Assembly: GCF_900090325.1 (NCBI RefSeq)
Contig: NZ_FMHW01000002.1
Coordinates: 1,612,001 to 1,676,000, forward strand
Source: Micromonospora pallida
GTDB lineage: Bacteria > Actinomycetota > Actinomycetes > Mycobacteriales > Micromonosporaceae
Reading direction: 5' to 3'
DNA length: 64,000 nucleotides
Shown: positions 33,845 through 43,174 of the stretch, piece by piece
Position numbering within the stretch: the first letter of the stretch is position 1
How the letters are laid out: each line of letters begins with the position of its first letter
The notes under the pieces: model-generated
The model's input: only the letters and a program-made list of their open reading frames with translations
Told to the model about the DNA's origin: nothing
The model's database searches: none
Program-made: the position numbers and the translations under genes

Positions 33845-34321
33845 GTGTCGCAGGCCGATCCCGTGCAACCCGACGACAACGCCCCGCCACCGGGTCTCCG
33901 GCTGCTGTACGCCATCGGTCGCCTGGACCGGGGCATCACCCGGGAGCTGCAACAGGGCCTGAAACCGCTCGGCCTCTCCCCGCATCAGTACGCCACCCTG
34001 ACCGTGCTGCGCGCCCGCAGTGGACTGAGCAACGCCCAGCTCGCCCGTCGTGCCTACGTCACCCCGCAGGCCATGATCCAGGTGCTCTCCTCCCTGCACG
34101 CCGACGGCCTGATCAGCCGCAGCCCGTCCGGCGACAACCAGCGGGTCCTCGAGATCAGCCTGACCGCCCGGGGACGTGAGGTCGTCGAACGCTGCGACCG
34201 CATCGCCGACGAGATCGAGGACCGGATGCTCGACGGCGTTCCGCCGGGCGAACGCCGGGCACTGCTGGATGCCGTCCGTGCCTGCGTCCAGCGGATCAAC
34301 GCCGGACTGCCGGGCGGTTGA
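33845..34321 (+). CDS. MarR family transcriptional regulator
   Basis: A 158-residue regulator: LDRGITRELQQGLKPLGLSPHQYATLTVLRA, recognition region LSNAQLARRAYVTPQAMIQVLSSLHADGLISR, wing SGDNQRVLEISLTARG. The GTG at 33845 lies six bases after TACCCT (33833-33838), suggesting its own leaderless promoter. An alternative ATG at 33782 overlaps the preceding stop (ATGA) and would add 21 Arg/Pro-rich residues. Both may be used. As the last gene it is the likely regulator of the operon and may bind the palindrome at 25624-25646 (inference). Confidence 0.85.
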   Translation: MSQADPVQPDDNAPPPGLRLLYAIGRLDRGITRELQQGLKPLGLSPHQYATLTVLRARSGLSNAQLARRAYVTPQAMIQVLSSLHADGLISRSPSGDNQRVLEISLTARGREVVERCDRIADEIEDRMLDGVPPGERRALLDAVRACVQRINAGLPGG

Positions 34322-34414
34322 GGTCGCCCGACCGGCAGTGCTCTCAGCCGCCGGGCCTTCCGTGGCCGCCCCCGCGTGCCGGCGTACGGCTGCCGCGTCG
34401 ACCAGCGTCGGCGG

Positions 34415-35158
34415 TCAGGCCGGCCGGAGCTGGTCTCGGGCGACCAACTCCATCGTGACGACCACGGCGACCGCCTCCACCGCCAGCAGGCCGATCAGGA
34501 CGAACAACTGCGTGACGCCGGCGGTGAGCGGATCGGCGCCGCCCAGCAGCACCCCGACGAACGCCCCCGGCAGGGTCACCAGCCCCACCGTGCGGGTCTG
34601 GTCCAGGGCCGGGACCAGCGCCTGCCCGGCCGCCGGGCGGCACACCAGCAGCGTCGCGTCCCGGGGCAGCAGGCCCAGCGCGAGCCCGGCCTCCACCTCG
34701 CCCCGGCGGCTGGTCAGCTCGTCGAGGGCGCGGCGGCCGGCCAGCGAGGTGGCGGTCATCGCCCCGCCGATCAGGATGCCGGCCACCGGGACGACCGCGA
34801 TGCCGCGTGCAGGGAGCAGGCCGGACGCGAGCAGCGCCGCCACCACCGGCAGGCTCCCAGCCCCGATGGGCAGCGCGGCCCACCAGGCCCACCGGCCGCC
34901 GGTGATCCGCCGGCCGGAGGTGGCCGCCGCCACCGCCCACATGAGCAGGACGAAACCGGCCGTCGCGGCGGCCGACTCGACGATGACGACGATGAGTAGG
35001 GACACCGCCGTCAGTTGGAGTGCGGCGCGACCGGCGGCCACGACGATCTGCCGGCCGTGGCCGAGCCGGCCCAGCGTCACCACGACCGCCGCGACGGCGG
35101 TCAGCACCACCAGCGCGACCACCAGCTTCGGCCCGGTCACCAGCATCGTCGCCGTCAT
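34415..35158 (-). CDS. FetB-like (UPF0014) ABC permease
   Basis: A 247-residue protein with about seven hydrophobic segments. Family features include ALQLTAVSLLIVVIV, RGIAVVPVAGILIGGAMTATSLAGRRALDEL and ALGLLPRDATLLVCRPAAGQALVPALDQTRTVGLVTLPGAFVGVLLGG. In E. coli FetAB is linked to iron export and oxidative stress resistance. No FetA-like ATPase is adjacent, so it would need a partner encoded elsewhere. I use the ATG at 35158 (MTATMLVTG), with AAGGG upstream; a longer start adds non-conserved residues. Confidence 0.82.
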   Translation of the reverse strand: MTATMLVTGPKLVVALVVLTAVAAVVVTLGRLGHGRQIVVAAGRAALQLTAVSLLIVVIVESAAATAGFVLLMWAVAAATSGRRITGGRWAWWAALPIGAGSLPVVAALLASGLLPARGIAVVPVAGILIGGAMTATSLAGRRALDELTSRRGEVEAGLALGLLPRDATLLVCRPAAGQALVPALDQTRTVGLVTLPGAFVGVLLGGADPLTAGVTQLFVLIGLLAVEAVAVVVTMELVARDQLRPA

Positions 35159-35303
35159 GTGCCCTTGCCTACCCGATGCCGGCCCCGATGCCCACGCCAC
35201 CGACGCCGCGACGGTCGCAGTGCCCGACGAGGGGCGAACCGCCGTCGGCGTGGTTGCCCGTCCCGACTAGGGTTCGGCAGGGCGACACACGGCGGAGGCA
35301 GAC

Positions 35304-36512
35304 GTGACCCAGGCAGACGACGACGCGCGGGAGTTGGCGACGGCCACCCCGACGGCAGTACCCGCACCGATCCGACCACCCGGGCGTGGCTGGCTGGTCC
35401 GGGCCGCGATCCGGCGCGTGGCGATCGTCGCGGGACAACTGCTCGTCATCGCCGCCGCGCTGGTCGGCATCGGCTACCTGCTGGGCCGGCTCTGGGTCAT
35501 CCTGTTCCCGGTGGTGCTCGGCCTGCTGCTCACCACGGTGCTCTGGCCGTCCGTACGGTTCCTGCGGGCCCACCGGTGGCCGCCGGCGCTGGCCGCGGCG
35601 ACGGTTCTGCTGACCTTTCTCGCCCTGCTGGTGGCGCTCGGCCTGCTCATGGTGCCGCCGGTGGTCGGCCAGATCGGCGACCTCACCGACCAGGCGACGG
35701 CCGGGCTCGAGCAGGTCCGCCGGTGGCTCACCGGACCGCCGCTCAACCTCGGCGAGGACCAGATCGGCGAGACGATCGACAACGTCTTCAACGCATTGCA
35801 GTCCAACGCCCAGAATATCGCCGGCTACGTGCTGACCTGGGCCACCTCCGTGGGGTCCGGGGTGGTCAACGCCGTGCTGGCCCTGGTGCTGTGCTTCTTC
35901 TTCCTCAAGGACGGCCCACGCTGGGTGCCGTGGCTGGCGGCGCAGACCGGCCCCCGCGCCGGGGTGCACGTCGCGCAGTTGTCCGAGCGGAGCTGGCGGG
36001 CGCTGTCGGAGTTCATCCGGCAGCAGGCCCTGGTCGGCTTCATCGACGCCTTCTTCATCGGCATCGGCCTGTGGGTCTTCGGGGTGCCGCTGGTGCTGCC
36101 GCTGGCGGTGCTCACCTTCTTCGCCGCCTTCGTGCCCATCATCGGGGCGTTCGTGGCGGGGGCGTTCGCCGTGCTCGTCGCGCTGGTCCACGACGGTCCG
36201 ACCACCGCGTTGATCATCCTCGCCATCGTGGTGGCGGTGCAGCAGGTGGAGGGCAACGTGCTGCAACCGCTCCTGCAGGGGCGCGGCCTGAGCCTGCACC
36301 CGGCGGTGGTCATCCTCGCCGTGGCCGCCGGCAGCAGCCTCGCCGGGATCACCGGCGCCTTCCTCGCGGTGCCGGTCGCGGCGCTCGTCGCGGTGGCCTA
36401 CCGGTACGCCCGCGACCACCTCGACAGCAAACGCCCGGCGGACCCGGAGCCGGAGACCCGCGAATTGGAGACCCGTGAACCGGAAGGCGCGCCGGCCGCC
36501 CCGGCGGAGTGA
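35304..36512 (+). CDS. AI-2E family transporter
   Basis: A 402-residue polytopic protein with eight predicted helices. The typical features are the N-terminal helix pair with GRLWVILFPVVLGLLLTTVLWP, the long amphipathic region around VRRWLTGPPLNLGEDQIGETIDNV, LVLCFFFLKDGPR, and the conserved IVVAVQQVEGNVLQPLLQGRGLSLHPAVVILA. The family includes TqsA-like exporters and Na+/H+ antiporters, so AI-2 transport is not implied. The GTG has GGAGG upstream. An acidic tail (PEPETRELETREPEG) follows. Confidence 0.9.
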   Translation: MTQADDDARELATATPTAVPAPIRPPGRGWLVRAAIRRVAIVAGQLLVIAAALVGIGYLLGRLWVILFPVVLGLLLTTVLWPSVRFLRAHRWPPALAAATVLLTFLALLVALGLLMVPPVVGQIGDLTDQATAGLEQVRRWLTGPPLNLGEDQIGETIDNVFNALQSNAQNIAGYVLTWATSVGSGVVNAVLALVLCFFFLKDGPRWVPWLAAQTGPRAGVHVAQLSERSWRALSEFIRQQALVGFIDAFFIGIGLWVFGVPLVLPLAVLTFFAAFVPIIGAFVAGAFAVLVALVHDGPTTALIILAIVVAVQQVEGNVLQPLLQGRGLSLHPAVVILAVAAGSSLAGITGAFLAVPVAALVAVAYRYARDHLDSKRPADPEPETRELETREPEGAPAAPAE

Positions 36513-36550
36513 CGGTGCGGTGGCCGCCTGAGGCGTGCCGCACGGGACAG

Positions 36551-36590
36551 CGGCCATCCGGCCCGCGTACGGCGGCGGACCGGATGGCCG
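36551..36590. terminator. bidirectional hairpin terminator
   Basis: CGGCCATCCGG (36551-36561) and CCGGATGGCCG (36580-36590) pair perfectly between the convergent AI-2E transporter and amidase genes. Confidence 0.7.
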
Positions 36591-36600
36591 AGGTCGGGGT

Positions 36601-37479
36601 CTAGCAGCGCGGCACGTTCGGGATGTAACCGCTGTACCCGGTGTTCACGTACGCGTCGGAGATGTAGCGGTTGGTGCCGATCCGGTTCCAGATCGTGGAG
36701 GTGCCGTAGGGGCCGGTGACCGAGGTGCCGGTGGCCTGGCAGTAGACGCTGACGCTGGAGCCACCGCTCACGGAGCCGACGACGGCGTAACCGGTGCCGG
36801 GGCCGGAGCGCACGTTGAGCACGGCGGTGCCGCTGTGCACGGTCCCGGAACCGATGCCGGTGACGCCGTTGACCAACTGCATGTAGTAGGTCCAGTTCCA
36901 GTGCGGGCCGGGGTCGGTGTGGGTGGCTCCGGGAACCTCCTTGTGCGCGATGATGTTGCTGCGGGTCTTGGGGATGCCGTACTTGTTGGCGAGGTTCCGG
37001 GTGAGCGCGGCGGACGCCCGGTACATGGCGTCGGTGAACCACGCCGGGTTGTCGACCCAGCCCTCGTGTTCGATGCCGATCGACTGGGTGTTGTAGGTCC
37101 AGTTGCCGGCGTGCCAGGCGATGTCCTTCTCCCGGACGGACTGGGTGACCGCGCCGTCCGAGGAGCGGAACGTGTAGTGTGCGCTGACCTGGGAGGCCGG
37201 GTTCTGGAACCAGCTGATGGAGCCGGCGTACGAGCCCTGGGTCACGTGGATGACGACGTGGGTGATGCGTTGGCTGGTGGGCCGGCTGGCCACGGTGTAG
37301 TTGCTCGGGCTGGCCGGCACCCAGGCCGCCGGCCCGTAGTCGGTGCTGAGGATGACGTTGCCCGTCCCGGGGTCCGAGGACGGGTCGGGCGCCGCCTGGG
37401 CGGCCGGGGCCGCGCCGAGGACGGCGGCCTGGAGGACGACCAGGGCCAGGGATACGCTCGCCCATCGCTGGAGTCGCAT
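36601..37479 (-). CDS. secreted N-acetylmuramoyl-L-alanine amidase with SH3-like domain
   Basis: A 292-residue exported cell-wall hydrolase. A signal peptide (MRLQRWASVSLALVVLQAAVLG, cleavage near AAQAAP) precedes an amidase_2 domain, which cuts the amide between MurNAc and the stem peptide. Zinc and catalytic residues appear in THVVIHVTQGSY (His), WHAGNW, SIGIEHEGWV and ATHTDPGPHWNW. A C-terminal bacterial SH3-like domain (ALNVRSGPGTGYAVVGSV) probably binds peptidoglycan. I use the ATG with GGGAG five bases upstream; two ATGs lie just upstream in frame. Confidence 0.92.
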   Translation of the reverse strand: MRLQRWASVSLALVVLQAAVLGAAPAAQAAPDPSSDPGTGNVILSTDYGPAAWVPASPSNYTVASRPTSQRITHVVIHVTQGSYAGSISWFQNPASQVSAHYTFRSSDGAVTQSVREKDIAWHAGNWTYNTQSIGIEHEGWVDNPAWFTDAMYRASAALTRNLANKYGIPKTRSNIIAHKEVPGATHTDPGPHWNWTYYMQLVNGVTGIGSGTVHSGTAVLNVRSGPGTGYAVVGSVSGGSSVSVYCQATGTSVTGPYGTSTIWNRIGTNRYISDAYVNTGYSGYIPNVPRC

Positions 37480-37624
37480 CGGATCTCCCATCGGCAAAGT
37501 TCGATGAATATCGATGTGGTGACGATAGGGCCAGATATTGAAGTTTGTCTACGGGTTCGGCGCTGGTCGTGAAGGTTTCCCCCGGCGCCGGCGGTGGCCG
37601 GGGACCTCCCGCCCCGGCACGGCC

Positions 37625-37661
37625 TGGACGCCGGCTGCGGCGTCCACGCCCGTCGGCGTGG
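37625..37661 (-). terminator. terminator of the aldarate operon
   Basis: TGGACGCC/GGCGTCCA (37625-37632/37639-37646) and the overlapping CCACGCC/GGCGTGG (37644-37650/37655-37661) give adjacent hairpins 16 bases after the stop of the FAD oxidoreductase. Confidence 0.6.
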
Positions 37662-37676
37662 CTGACCGGGGCGAAG

Positions 37677-39092
37677 TCACCCCGGCAATATCTTGCCGGG
37701 GTTCATCAGCCCGTGTGGGTCGAACACCTGCTTCAGCCCGCGCATCAGCTGCAGATCCAGGCTGTCCTTGTAGTCGGCGAGGCTTTCCCGCTTCGACTGC
37801 CCGATCCCGTGCTCGGCGCTGATGCTGCCGCCGAACCCGTACGTCGAGTCGTAGATGACCCGGGCGAGGTCAGCGGCTCGCACGCGGAACTCCGCGTCGT
37901 CACCGCCCACCGGCTTGCTGAGGTTGTAGTGCAGGTTGCCGTCGCCGACGTGGCCGTACGTGACGATCCGGATGCCCGGAAGAGCCTCGCTGAGCGCCCG
38001 GTCGGTGCCGGCCACGAACGCCGCGATGCGACTGACCGGCACCGTGACGTCGTGCTTCAGGCTGGGGCCCTCGTGGTTCTGCGCCTCCGAGATGCCTTCG
38101 CGCAGCGCCCACAGGGCGGTGGCCTGCGCCGGGCTGGCGGCGACGACCGCGTCCACCACCAGGTCCCGCTCGAACGCCTCGCCCAGTGCCGACTCGAGCA
38201 CCGCGTCGAGACCGGCGAGCGGCAACGAATCGCACAGCTCCACCAGCGCGTACCAGGGGTGGCGCTCGTCGAACGGGTCGCGCGCGCCCGTCGCGTGGCG
38301 GAGCACGAACTCCACGCTCTGCCGGGACATGACCTCGAAGCCGGTCAGCCGGTCGCCGGCCAGGTCCCGGAGGACGCCGATCAGGTCGACCGCCGCCTGT
38401 GGGGACGGCAACGCCAGCCACGCCGTCGCGCGGCTCCGTACGGCGGGGAAGAGCTTCAGCACGGCGGCGGTGATGACCCCCAGCGTGCCCTCCGCGCCGA
38501 TGAACAGCTGCTTCAGGTCGTACCCGGTGTTGTCCTTGCGCAGCCCGCGCAGCCCGTGCCAGATCCGCCCGTCGGGGAGCACGACCTCCAGCCCCAGGGT
38601 CAGGTCGCGCATCGTGCCGTAGCGGAGCACGGCGGTCCCGCCGGCGTTGGTCGCGAGGTTGCCGCCGATAGTGCAGCTTCCCTCGGCGCCCAGGGACAGC
38701 GGGAAGAGCTGGCCGGCGGCCGCCGCGGCCTCCTGCACCGTCCGCAGGACCGTCCCGGCCTCCACCGTGATGGTCTGGTTGGCGAGGTCGAGGTCGCGGA
38801 TGCGTCGCAGGCGGGTCAGGGAGAGCACCACCTGACGGCCGGACGAGTCCGGGACCGCACCGCCGCAGAGGCCGGTGTTGCCGCCCTGAGGCACCACCGC
38901 GACGCCGGCCCCGTGGCAGAGCGCGACGACGCGGGCCACCTCGTCGGTGTCGCCCGGCCGCACGACCGCCGCGGCCGTTCCCCGGTACGCGTTGCGCCAG
39001 TCGGTGAGATAGCCGGCCATCCCGTCCCGGTCGCCGATCACGCCGTGCGGACCGACCACCTGCCGAAGCCGGCCGATGAGATCTGCGGTCAA
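37677..39092 (-). CDS. FAD-linked 2-hydroxyacid dehydrogenase (GlcD/D2HGDH-like)
   Basis: A 471-residue flavoprotein. The FAD-binding half carries VVRPGDTDEVARVVALCHGAGVAVVPQGGNTGLCGGAVP and GAEGSCTIGGNLATNAGG. The C-terminal FAD-oxidase half has GLRKDNTGYDLKQLFIGAEGTLG, TYGHVGDGNLHYN with the metal/substrate histidines, and SAEHGIGQSKR. The family oxidises D-lactate, D-2-hydroxyglutarate or glycolate. The TTG start overlaps the dehydrogenase stop (TTGA), with GGAG upstream, so it belongs to the aldarate operon. Its substrate there is unclear, perhaps a side-product hydroxyacid. Confidence 0.88.
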   Translation of the reverse strand: MTADLIGRLRQVVGPHGVIGDRDGMAGYLTDWRNAYRGTAAAVVRPGDTDEVARVVALCHGAGVAVVPQGGNTGLCGGAVPDSSGRQVVLSLTRLRRIRDLDLANQTITVEAGTVLRTVQEAAAAAGQLFPLSLGAEGSCTIGGNLATNAGGTAVLRYGTMRDLTLGLEVVLPDGRIWHGLRGLRKDNTGYDLKQLFIGAEGTLGVITAAVLKLFPAVRSRATAWLALPSPQAAVDLIGVLRDLAGDRLTGFEVMSRQSVEFVLRHATGARDPFDERHPWYALVELCDSLPLAGLDAVLESALGEAFERDLVVDAVVAASPAQATALWALREGISEAQNHEGPSLKHDVTVPVSRIAAFVAGTDRALSEALPGIRIVTYGHVGDGNLHYNLSKPVGGDDAEFRVRAADLARVIYDSTYGFGGSISAEHGIGQSKRESLADYKDSLDLQLMRGLKQVFDPHGLMNPGKILPG

Positions 39093-40603
39093 CGGGGCAG
39101 CTCCAGGACGCCGTCGACGCGCCGCGGGATGCCGCGGTAGTCGTCGGTGAGTTCCTGCGGGAGCAGGTCGACGGGTGCCCCCTGCCAGGTGACCGGGCGC
39201 AGGAACCGCCGAATCGCGGTGGTGCCGACGGACGTGTGCTGCGAGTTGGTCGACGGCCACGGCCCGCCGTGGTGCTGGGCCCAGGAGACGGCGACACCCG
39301 TGGGGTAGGCGTCGTAGATCAGTCGGCCGGCCCGTGGGCGTAGCTGCGCGGAGACGGCGAGCGGCAGCTCGGTCTCGTCCCGGCCCCGCAGCACGGTCCC
39401 GGTCAGCGACGAGGGCATCGCGTCCAGCGCCGCGAGCAGTTCGGCCGCACCGTGGTAGCGGGCCACGATCGACACCGGCCCGAAGCACTCCTCGGTGACC
39501 TGCTCCGGCAGGTCCCGGGCCGAGGTCGTCAGCAGCAGCGGCGCGACCCGGAAGCCGTTCTCCTCCGGTTCCGCACCGTGGGCCAGCACCTCGACGCCCG
39601 GGGCGTCCGCGAGGCCCCCGGAGACGCGGTCGTACGCGGTGGCGATGCCCTCGTTGAGCAGCACCGGAGCCTGGGTTCCGCGTACCGCCTCGGTCATGGC
39701 CTCGACCACCGTGTCACCGTCGGCGCCGCTCGGCACGAACACCAGGCCGGGCTTGGTGCAGAACTGGCCGCCGCCGAGGGTGAAGGAGCCGACGAGTTCG
39801 GCGCCGATCGCGGGCCCGCGCTCCACGGCGGCCTGTGGTGTGACGACGACCGGGTTGAGGCTGCTGAGCTCGCCGAAGAACGGCACCGGGTCGGGGCGCT
39901 GCTCGATGATCCGGAGCAGGGCGCGTCCGCCGGTGACCGAGCCGGTGAAGCCCACGGCCCGGACCGCCGGATGCGCGACGAGGTCGGCGCCGCCCTGGAC
40001 GCCGTGCACGAGGCCCAGCGTTCCTGCCGGAGCGCCGGCCTTGTCCGCCGCCGCGGCGAGGATGTCGAAGACCAGCTGCGACGTCGCCGGGTGCGACCCG
40101 TGCGCCTTGACGACGACCGGGCAGCCGGCCGCCAGCGCCGAGGCGGTGTCGCCGCCGGGCACGGAGAAGGCCAGCGGGAAGTTGCTGGCGCCGAACACCG
40201 CCACCGGGCCGATCGGGAGGAGCATCCGGCGCAGGTCGGGTCGGGGCCCCATCGGGGTGTCCCCGGCGTGGTCGATGGTCGCCTCGAGGTAGCTGCCCTC
40301 GTCGAGGACCTCGGCGAACAGGCGTAGCTGGTAGCAGGTGCGGGTGAGCTCGCCGTTGAGCCGTACCTGTCCGAGCGCCGTCTCGCGGTCGGCGACCCCG
40401 ACGACGTCCTCCCGCCGGTCCTCCAGCGCGTCGGCGAGGGCGCGCAGCAGCGCCGCCCGTCCGGCCCGGCCGAGCGCTTCCAGACCGGGGGTCGCGGCGA
40501 GCGCCGCCGCGCAGAGCCGGTCCACCTCCGCGGTGGTGGTCTCCTGGGCGACGACCTCGACGGCCTGGCCGGTCCGGGGGTCGATGCTGACGACGTCGGG
40601 CAT
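39089..40603 (-). CDS. alpha-ketoglutarate semialdehyde (2,5-dioxovalerate) dehydrogenase
   Basis: A 504-residue NAD(P)-dependent aldehyde dehydrogenase catalysing the last step of aldarate breakdown, 2,5-dioxopentanoate to 2-oxoglutarate. The KGSADH branch is recognisable by GASNFPLAFSVPGGDTASALAAGCPVVVKAHGSHP. The catalytic Glu is in FGELSSLNPVVVTP and the nucleophile Cys in GGGQFCTKPGLVF. Start ATG at MPDVVSIDPRTG. It follows the dehydratase genes and KdgD, completing the pathway. Confidence 0.9.
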   Translation of the reverse strand: MPDVVSIDPRTGQAVEVVAQETTTAEVDRLCAAALAATPGLEALGRAGRAALLRALADALEDRREDVVGVADRETALGQVRLNGELTRTCYQLRLFAEVLDEGSYLEATIDHAGDTPMGPRPDLRRMLLPIGPVAVFGASNFPLAFSVPGGDTASALAAGCPVVVKAHGSHPATSQLVFDILAAAADKAGAPAGTLGLVHGVQGGADLVAHPAVRAVGFTGSVTGGRALLRIIEQRPDPVPFFGELSSLNPVVVTPQAAVERGPAIGAELVGSFTLGGGQFCTKPGLVFVPSGADGDTVVEAMTEAVRGTQAPVLLNEGIATAYDRVSGGLADAPGVEVLAHGAEPEENGFRVAPLLLTTSARDLPEQVTEECFGPVSIVARYHGAAELLAALDAMPSSLTGTVLRGRDETELPLAVSAQLRPRAGRLIYDAYPTGVAVSWAQHHGGPWPSTNSQHTSVGTTAIRRFLRPVTWQGAPVDLLPQELTDDYRGIPRRVDGVLELPR

Positions 40604-40626
40604 GGGGACTACCTCCAGGGTGTGGT

Positions 40627-41790
40627 TCAGCGGGACGCGTCGACGTGGACGCGATCGACGGTCCAGGCGCGGGCCTGCTCGCTGAGCGTGATGCCCAGTC
40701 CGGGGCGGCCCGAGAGGTACATGCGACCTCCGTGGGTCTCCAGACGCTCGTTGAACAGCGGGTGCAGCCAGTCGAAGTGCTCCACCCAGGGCTCGTGCGG
40801 GTAGGCGGCCGCCAGGTGCACGTGGATCTCCATCGCGAAGTGCGGCGCCAGTTGCAGGTTGCTGTGGTCCGCCAGCGTGGCGAGCTTGAGGAACTGGGTG
40901 ATGCCGCCGATGCGGGGCGCGTCCGGCTGGAGGATGTCCACCGCACCGGTCCGGATCAGCTCGTAGTGCTCGGCGACGCTGGTCAGCATCTCGCCGGTGG
41001 CGATCGCGGTGTCCAGCGACCGGGCGAGCTGTGCGTGTCCCTCGGCGTCGTAGGCGTCCAGCGGTTCCTCGATCCAGACGAGGCCGAACTCCTCGAGCGC
41101 GCGGCCGACCCGCATGGCGGTCGGCCGGTCCCACTGCTGGTTCGCGTCGACCATCAGCGGGACGGCGTCGCCGATGTGTTCGCGGAGGGCGCGGACCCGC
41201 CGCAGGTCCTCCGCCGAGTCCGGCTGTCCGACCTTGATCTTGATGCCGCCGACCCCCGACTCCAGGGTGCGGGTCGCGTTCTCCATGACCTGCGCGATCG
41301 ACTCGTGCAGGAAGCCACCGGAGGTGTTGTAGCAGCGCACCGAGTCGCGGTGCGCGCCGAGCAGCTTCGCCAGCGGCAGCCCGGCGCGCTTCGCCTTCAG
41401 GTCCCACAACGCCACGTCGATCGCGGCGAGCGCCTGGGTGGCGGCACCGCTGCGCCCGACTGAGGCACCCGACCAGACGAGCTTGGTCCACAACCGGCCG
41501 ATGTCGCTGGGATCCTCCCCGATCAGGTCCGGTGCCACCTCCCGGGCGTGCGCGAACTGCGCCGGCCCACCGGCCCGCTTCGAGTAACCGAAGCCGACTC
41601 CCTCGAATCCCGCCTCGGTACGGACCTCGGCGAAGAGGAACGCCACTTCCGTCATCGGCCGCTGCCGGCCGGTGAGCACCTTCGCGTCGCTGATCCCGGT
41701 GGGCAGCGGCAGGGTGATCGACGAGAGGGTCACCGACTCGATCCGGTCGAGGACGGCGGGGGCCGCGACGGGCACGCTGGTGGTGGTCAT
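40627..41790 (-). CDS. L-talarate/galactarate dehydratase, enolase superfamily
   Basis: A 387-residue mandelate-racemase-subgroup enzyme. It closely resembles Salmonella TalrD/GalrD in AAIDVALWDLKAKRAGLPLAKLLGAHRDSVRCYNTSGGFLH, MVDANQQWDRPTAMRVGRALE, WIEEPLDAYDAEGHAQLA, IATGEMLTS and LAPHFAMEIHVHLAAAYPHEPWVEHF. The catalytic lysine is in GIKIKVGQ and the catalytic His in PHFAME. It removes water from galactarate or talarate to give 5-keto-4-deoxyglucarate, merging with the glucarate route. GAAAGAGAG precedes the ATG. Confidence 0.92.
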   Translation of the reverse strand: MTTTSVPVAAPAVLDRIESVTLSSITLPLPTGISDAKVLTGRQRPMTEVAFLFAEVRTEAGFEGVGFGYSKRAGGPAQFAHAREVAPDLIGEDPSDIGRLWTKLVWSGASVGRSGAATQALAAIDVALWDLKAKRAGLPLAKLLGAHRDSVRCYNTSGGFLHESIAQVMENATRTLESGVGGIKIKVGQPDSAEDLRRVRALREHIGDAVPLMVDANQQWDRPTAMRVGRALEEFGLVWIEEPLDAYDAEGHAQLARSLDTAIATGEMLTSVAEHYELIRTGAVDILQPDAPRIGGITQFLKLATLADHSNLQLAPHFAMEIHVHLAAAYPHEPWVEHFDWLHPLFNERLETHGGRMYLSGRPGLGITLSEQARAWTVDRVHVDASR

Positions 41791-41813
41791 GGCTCTCTTT
41801 CCAGTGGTGATGG

Positions 41814-43145
41814 TCAGCGGACCAGGCACGGTCGCTTGGGGTCGAACGCCCAGCCGGGCACCAGGTACTGCATCGCGGCGGCGTCGTCGCGGGTGCCCAG
41901 GCCGTGCTCCAGGTACAGCTCGTGCGCCGCTGCCAGGGCGTCGCGATCGAGCTCGACCCCCAGTCCGGGCGCGGTGGGGACGGCGATCCGGCCGTCCCGG
42001 ATCCGCAGCGGCGTACGGGTGAGCGCCTGCCCGTCCTGCCAGATCCAGTGTGTGTCGAGGGCGGTGATCTCGCCCGGGGCGGCGGCGCCCACGTGGGTGA
42101 ACATCGCCAGCGAGATGTCGAAGTGGTTGTTCGAGTGCGAACCCCAGGTGAGGCCGAAGTCGTGGCACAGCTGGGCGACCCGGACGGAGCCGCGCATCGT
42201 CCAGAAGTGCGGATCCGCGAGCGGGATGTCGACCGCGTTCGACCGGACGGCGTGGGCCATCTGGCGCCAGTCGGTGGCGATCATGTTGGTGGCCGTACGC
42301 AGCCCGGTGGCCCGCCGGAACTCCGCCATGACCTCGCGTCCGGAGAACCCGCCCTCGGCGCCGACCGGGTCCTCCGCGTACGCGAGCACCCCGTGCAGGT
42401 CGCGGCAGAGTTCGACGGCCTCGGCCAGCAGCCAACCGCCGTTCGGGTCGAGCGTGATGCGCGCGTCCGGGAACCGCTCGGCGAGGGCGCGCACCGCGGC
42501 GACCTCCTGCTCGCCGGCCAGCACGCCGCCCTTGAGTTTGAAGTCGGTGAACCCGTAACGGGCCTGTGCCGCCTCCGCGAGCGCCACGATCGCGTCGGGG
42601 GTGAGTGCCGGTTCGCGGCGCAACCGCTCCCAGTCGTCGGCCGGTTCCGGCTCGGCCAGGTAGGGCAGGTCGGTGGACCGGCGGTCGCCGACGTAGAAGA
42701 GGTACCCGAGCATCGGGACGCTGTCGCGCTGCTGGCCGTCGCCGAGCAGCTCCGCGACGGGCACGCCGAGGTGCTGACCGAGCAGGTCCAGCAGCGCCGA
42801 CTCCAGCGCCGTCACCGCATGGATCGTCGTCCGCTGGTCGAAGGTCTGCGACCCGCGTCCGCCCGCGTCGCGGTCGGCGAACGTGTCGGTGACCTGGCGC
42901 AGCAGTCGCCGGAACTGCCCGACCGGCTGCCCGACCAGCAACGCCTCGGCGTCGGAGATCGTGCGCCGGATCGCTTCGCCCCCGGGGACCTCGCCGACGC
43001 CGACGCGACCTTCGCTGTCGGTGACGATGGCGACGTTGCGGGTGAAGAAGGGGCCGTGCGCGCCGCTGAGGTTGAGCAGCATGCTGTCGTGCCCAGCGAC
43101 GGGCACCGCCTCGACACGGGCCACGGTCGGGGTGCGGCCGGTCAT
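41814..43145 (-). CDS. gudD: glucarate dehydratase
   Basis: A 443-residue enolase-superfamily enzyme converting D-glucarate to 5-keto-4-deoxyglucarate. Diagnostic motifs: [28 protein letters not shown] at the capping domain, [14 protein letters not shown] with the catalytic Lys, [57 protein letters not shown], and [17 protein letters not shown] with the catalytic His. It sits between kdgD and the talarate/galactarate dehydratase with gaps of 23-29 bases, consistent with one operon. Confidence 0.95.
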   Translation of the reverse strand: MTGRTPTVARVEAVPVAGHDSMLLNLSGAHGPFFTRNVAIVTDSEGRVGVGEVPGGEAIRRTISDAEALLVGQPVGQFRRLLRQVTDTFADRDAGGRGSQTFDQRTTIHAVTALESALLDLLGQHLGVPVAELLGDGQQRDSVPMLGYLFYVGDRRSTDLPYLAEPEPADDWERLRREPALTPDAIVALAEAAQARYGFTDFKLKGGVLAGEQEVAAVRALAERFPDARITLDPNGGWLLAEAVELCRDLHGVLAYAEDPVGAEGGFSGREVMAEFRRATGLRTATNMIATDWRQMAHAVRSNAVDIPLADPHFWTMRGSVRVAQLCHDFGLTWGSHSNNHFDISLAMFTHVGAAAPGEITALDTHWIWQDGQALTRTPLRIRDGRIAVPTAPGLGVELDRDALAAAHELYLEHGLGTRDDAAAMQYLVPGWAFDPKRPCLVR

Positions 43146-43174
43146 CGTCGTCCTCTCGGGGTTCGGTGAGGTGG

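Noticed and set aside
35304..36512. Autoinducer-2 quorum-sensing exporter
   Set aside because: The family name is historical. The sequence gives no evidence for AI-2 and no lux-type genes are near.
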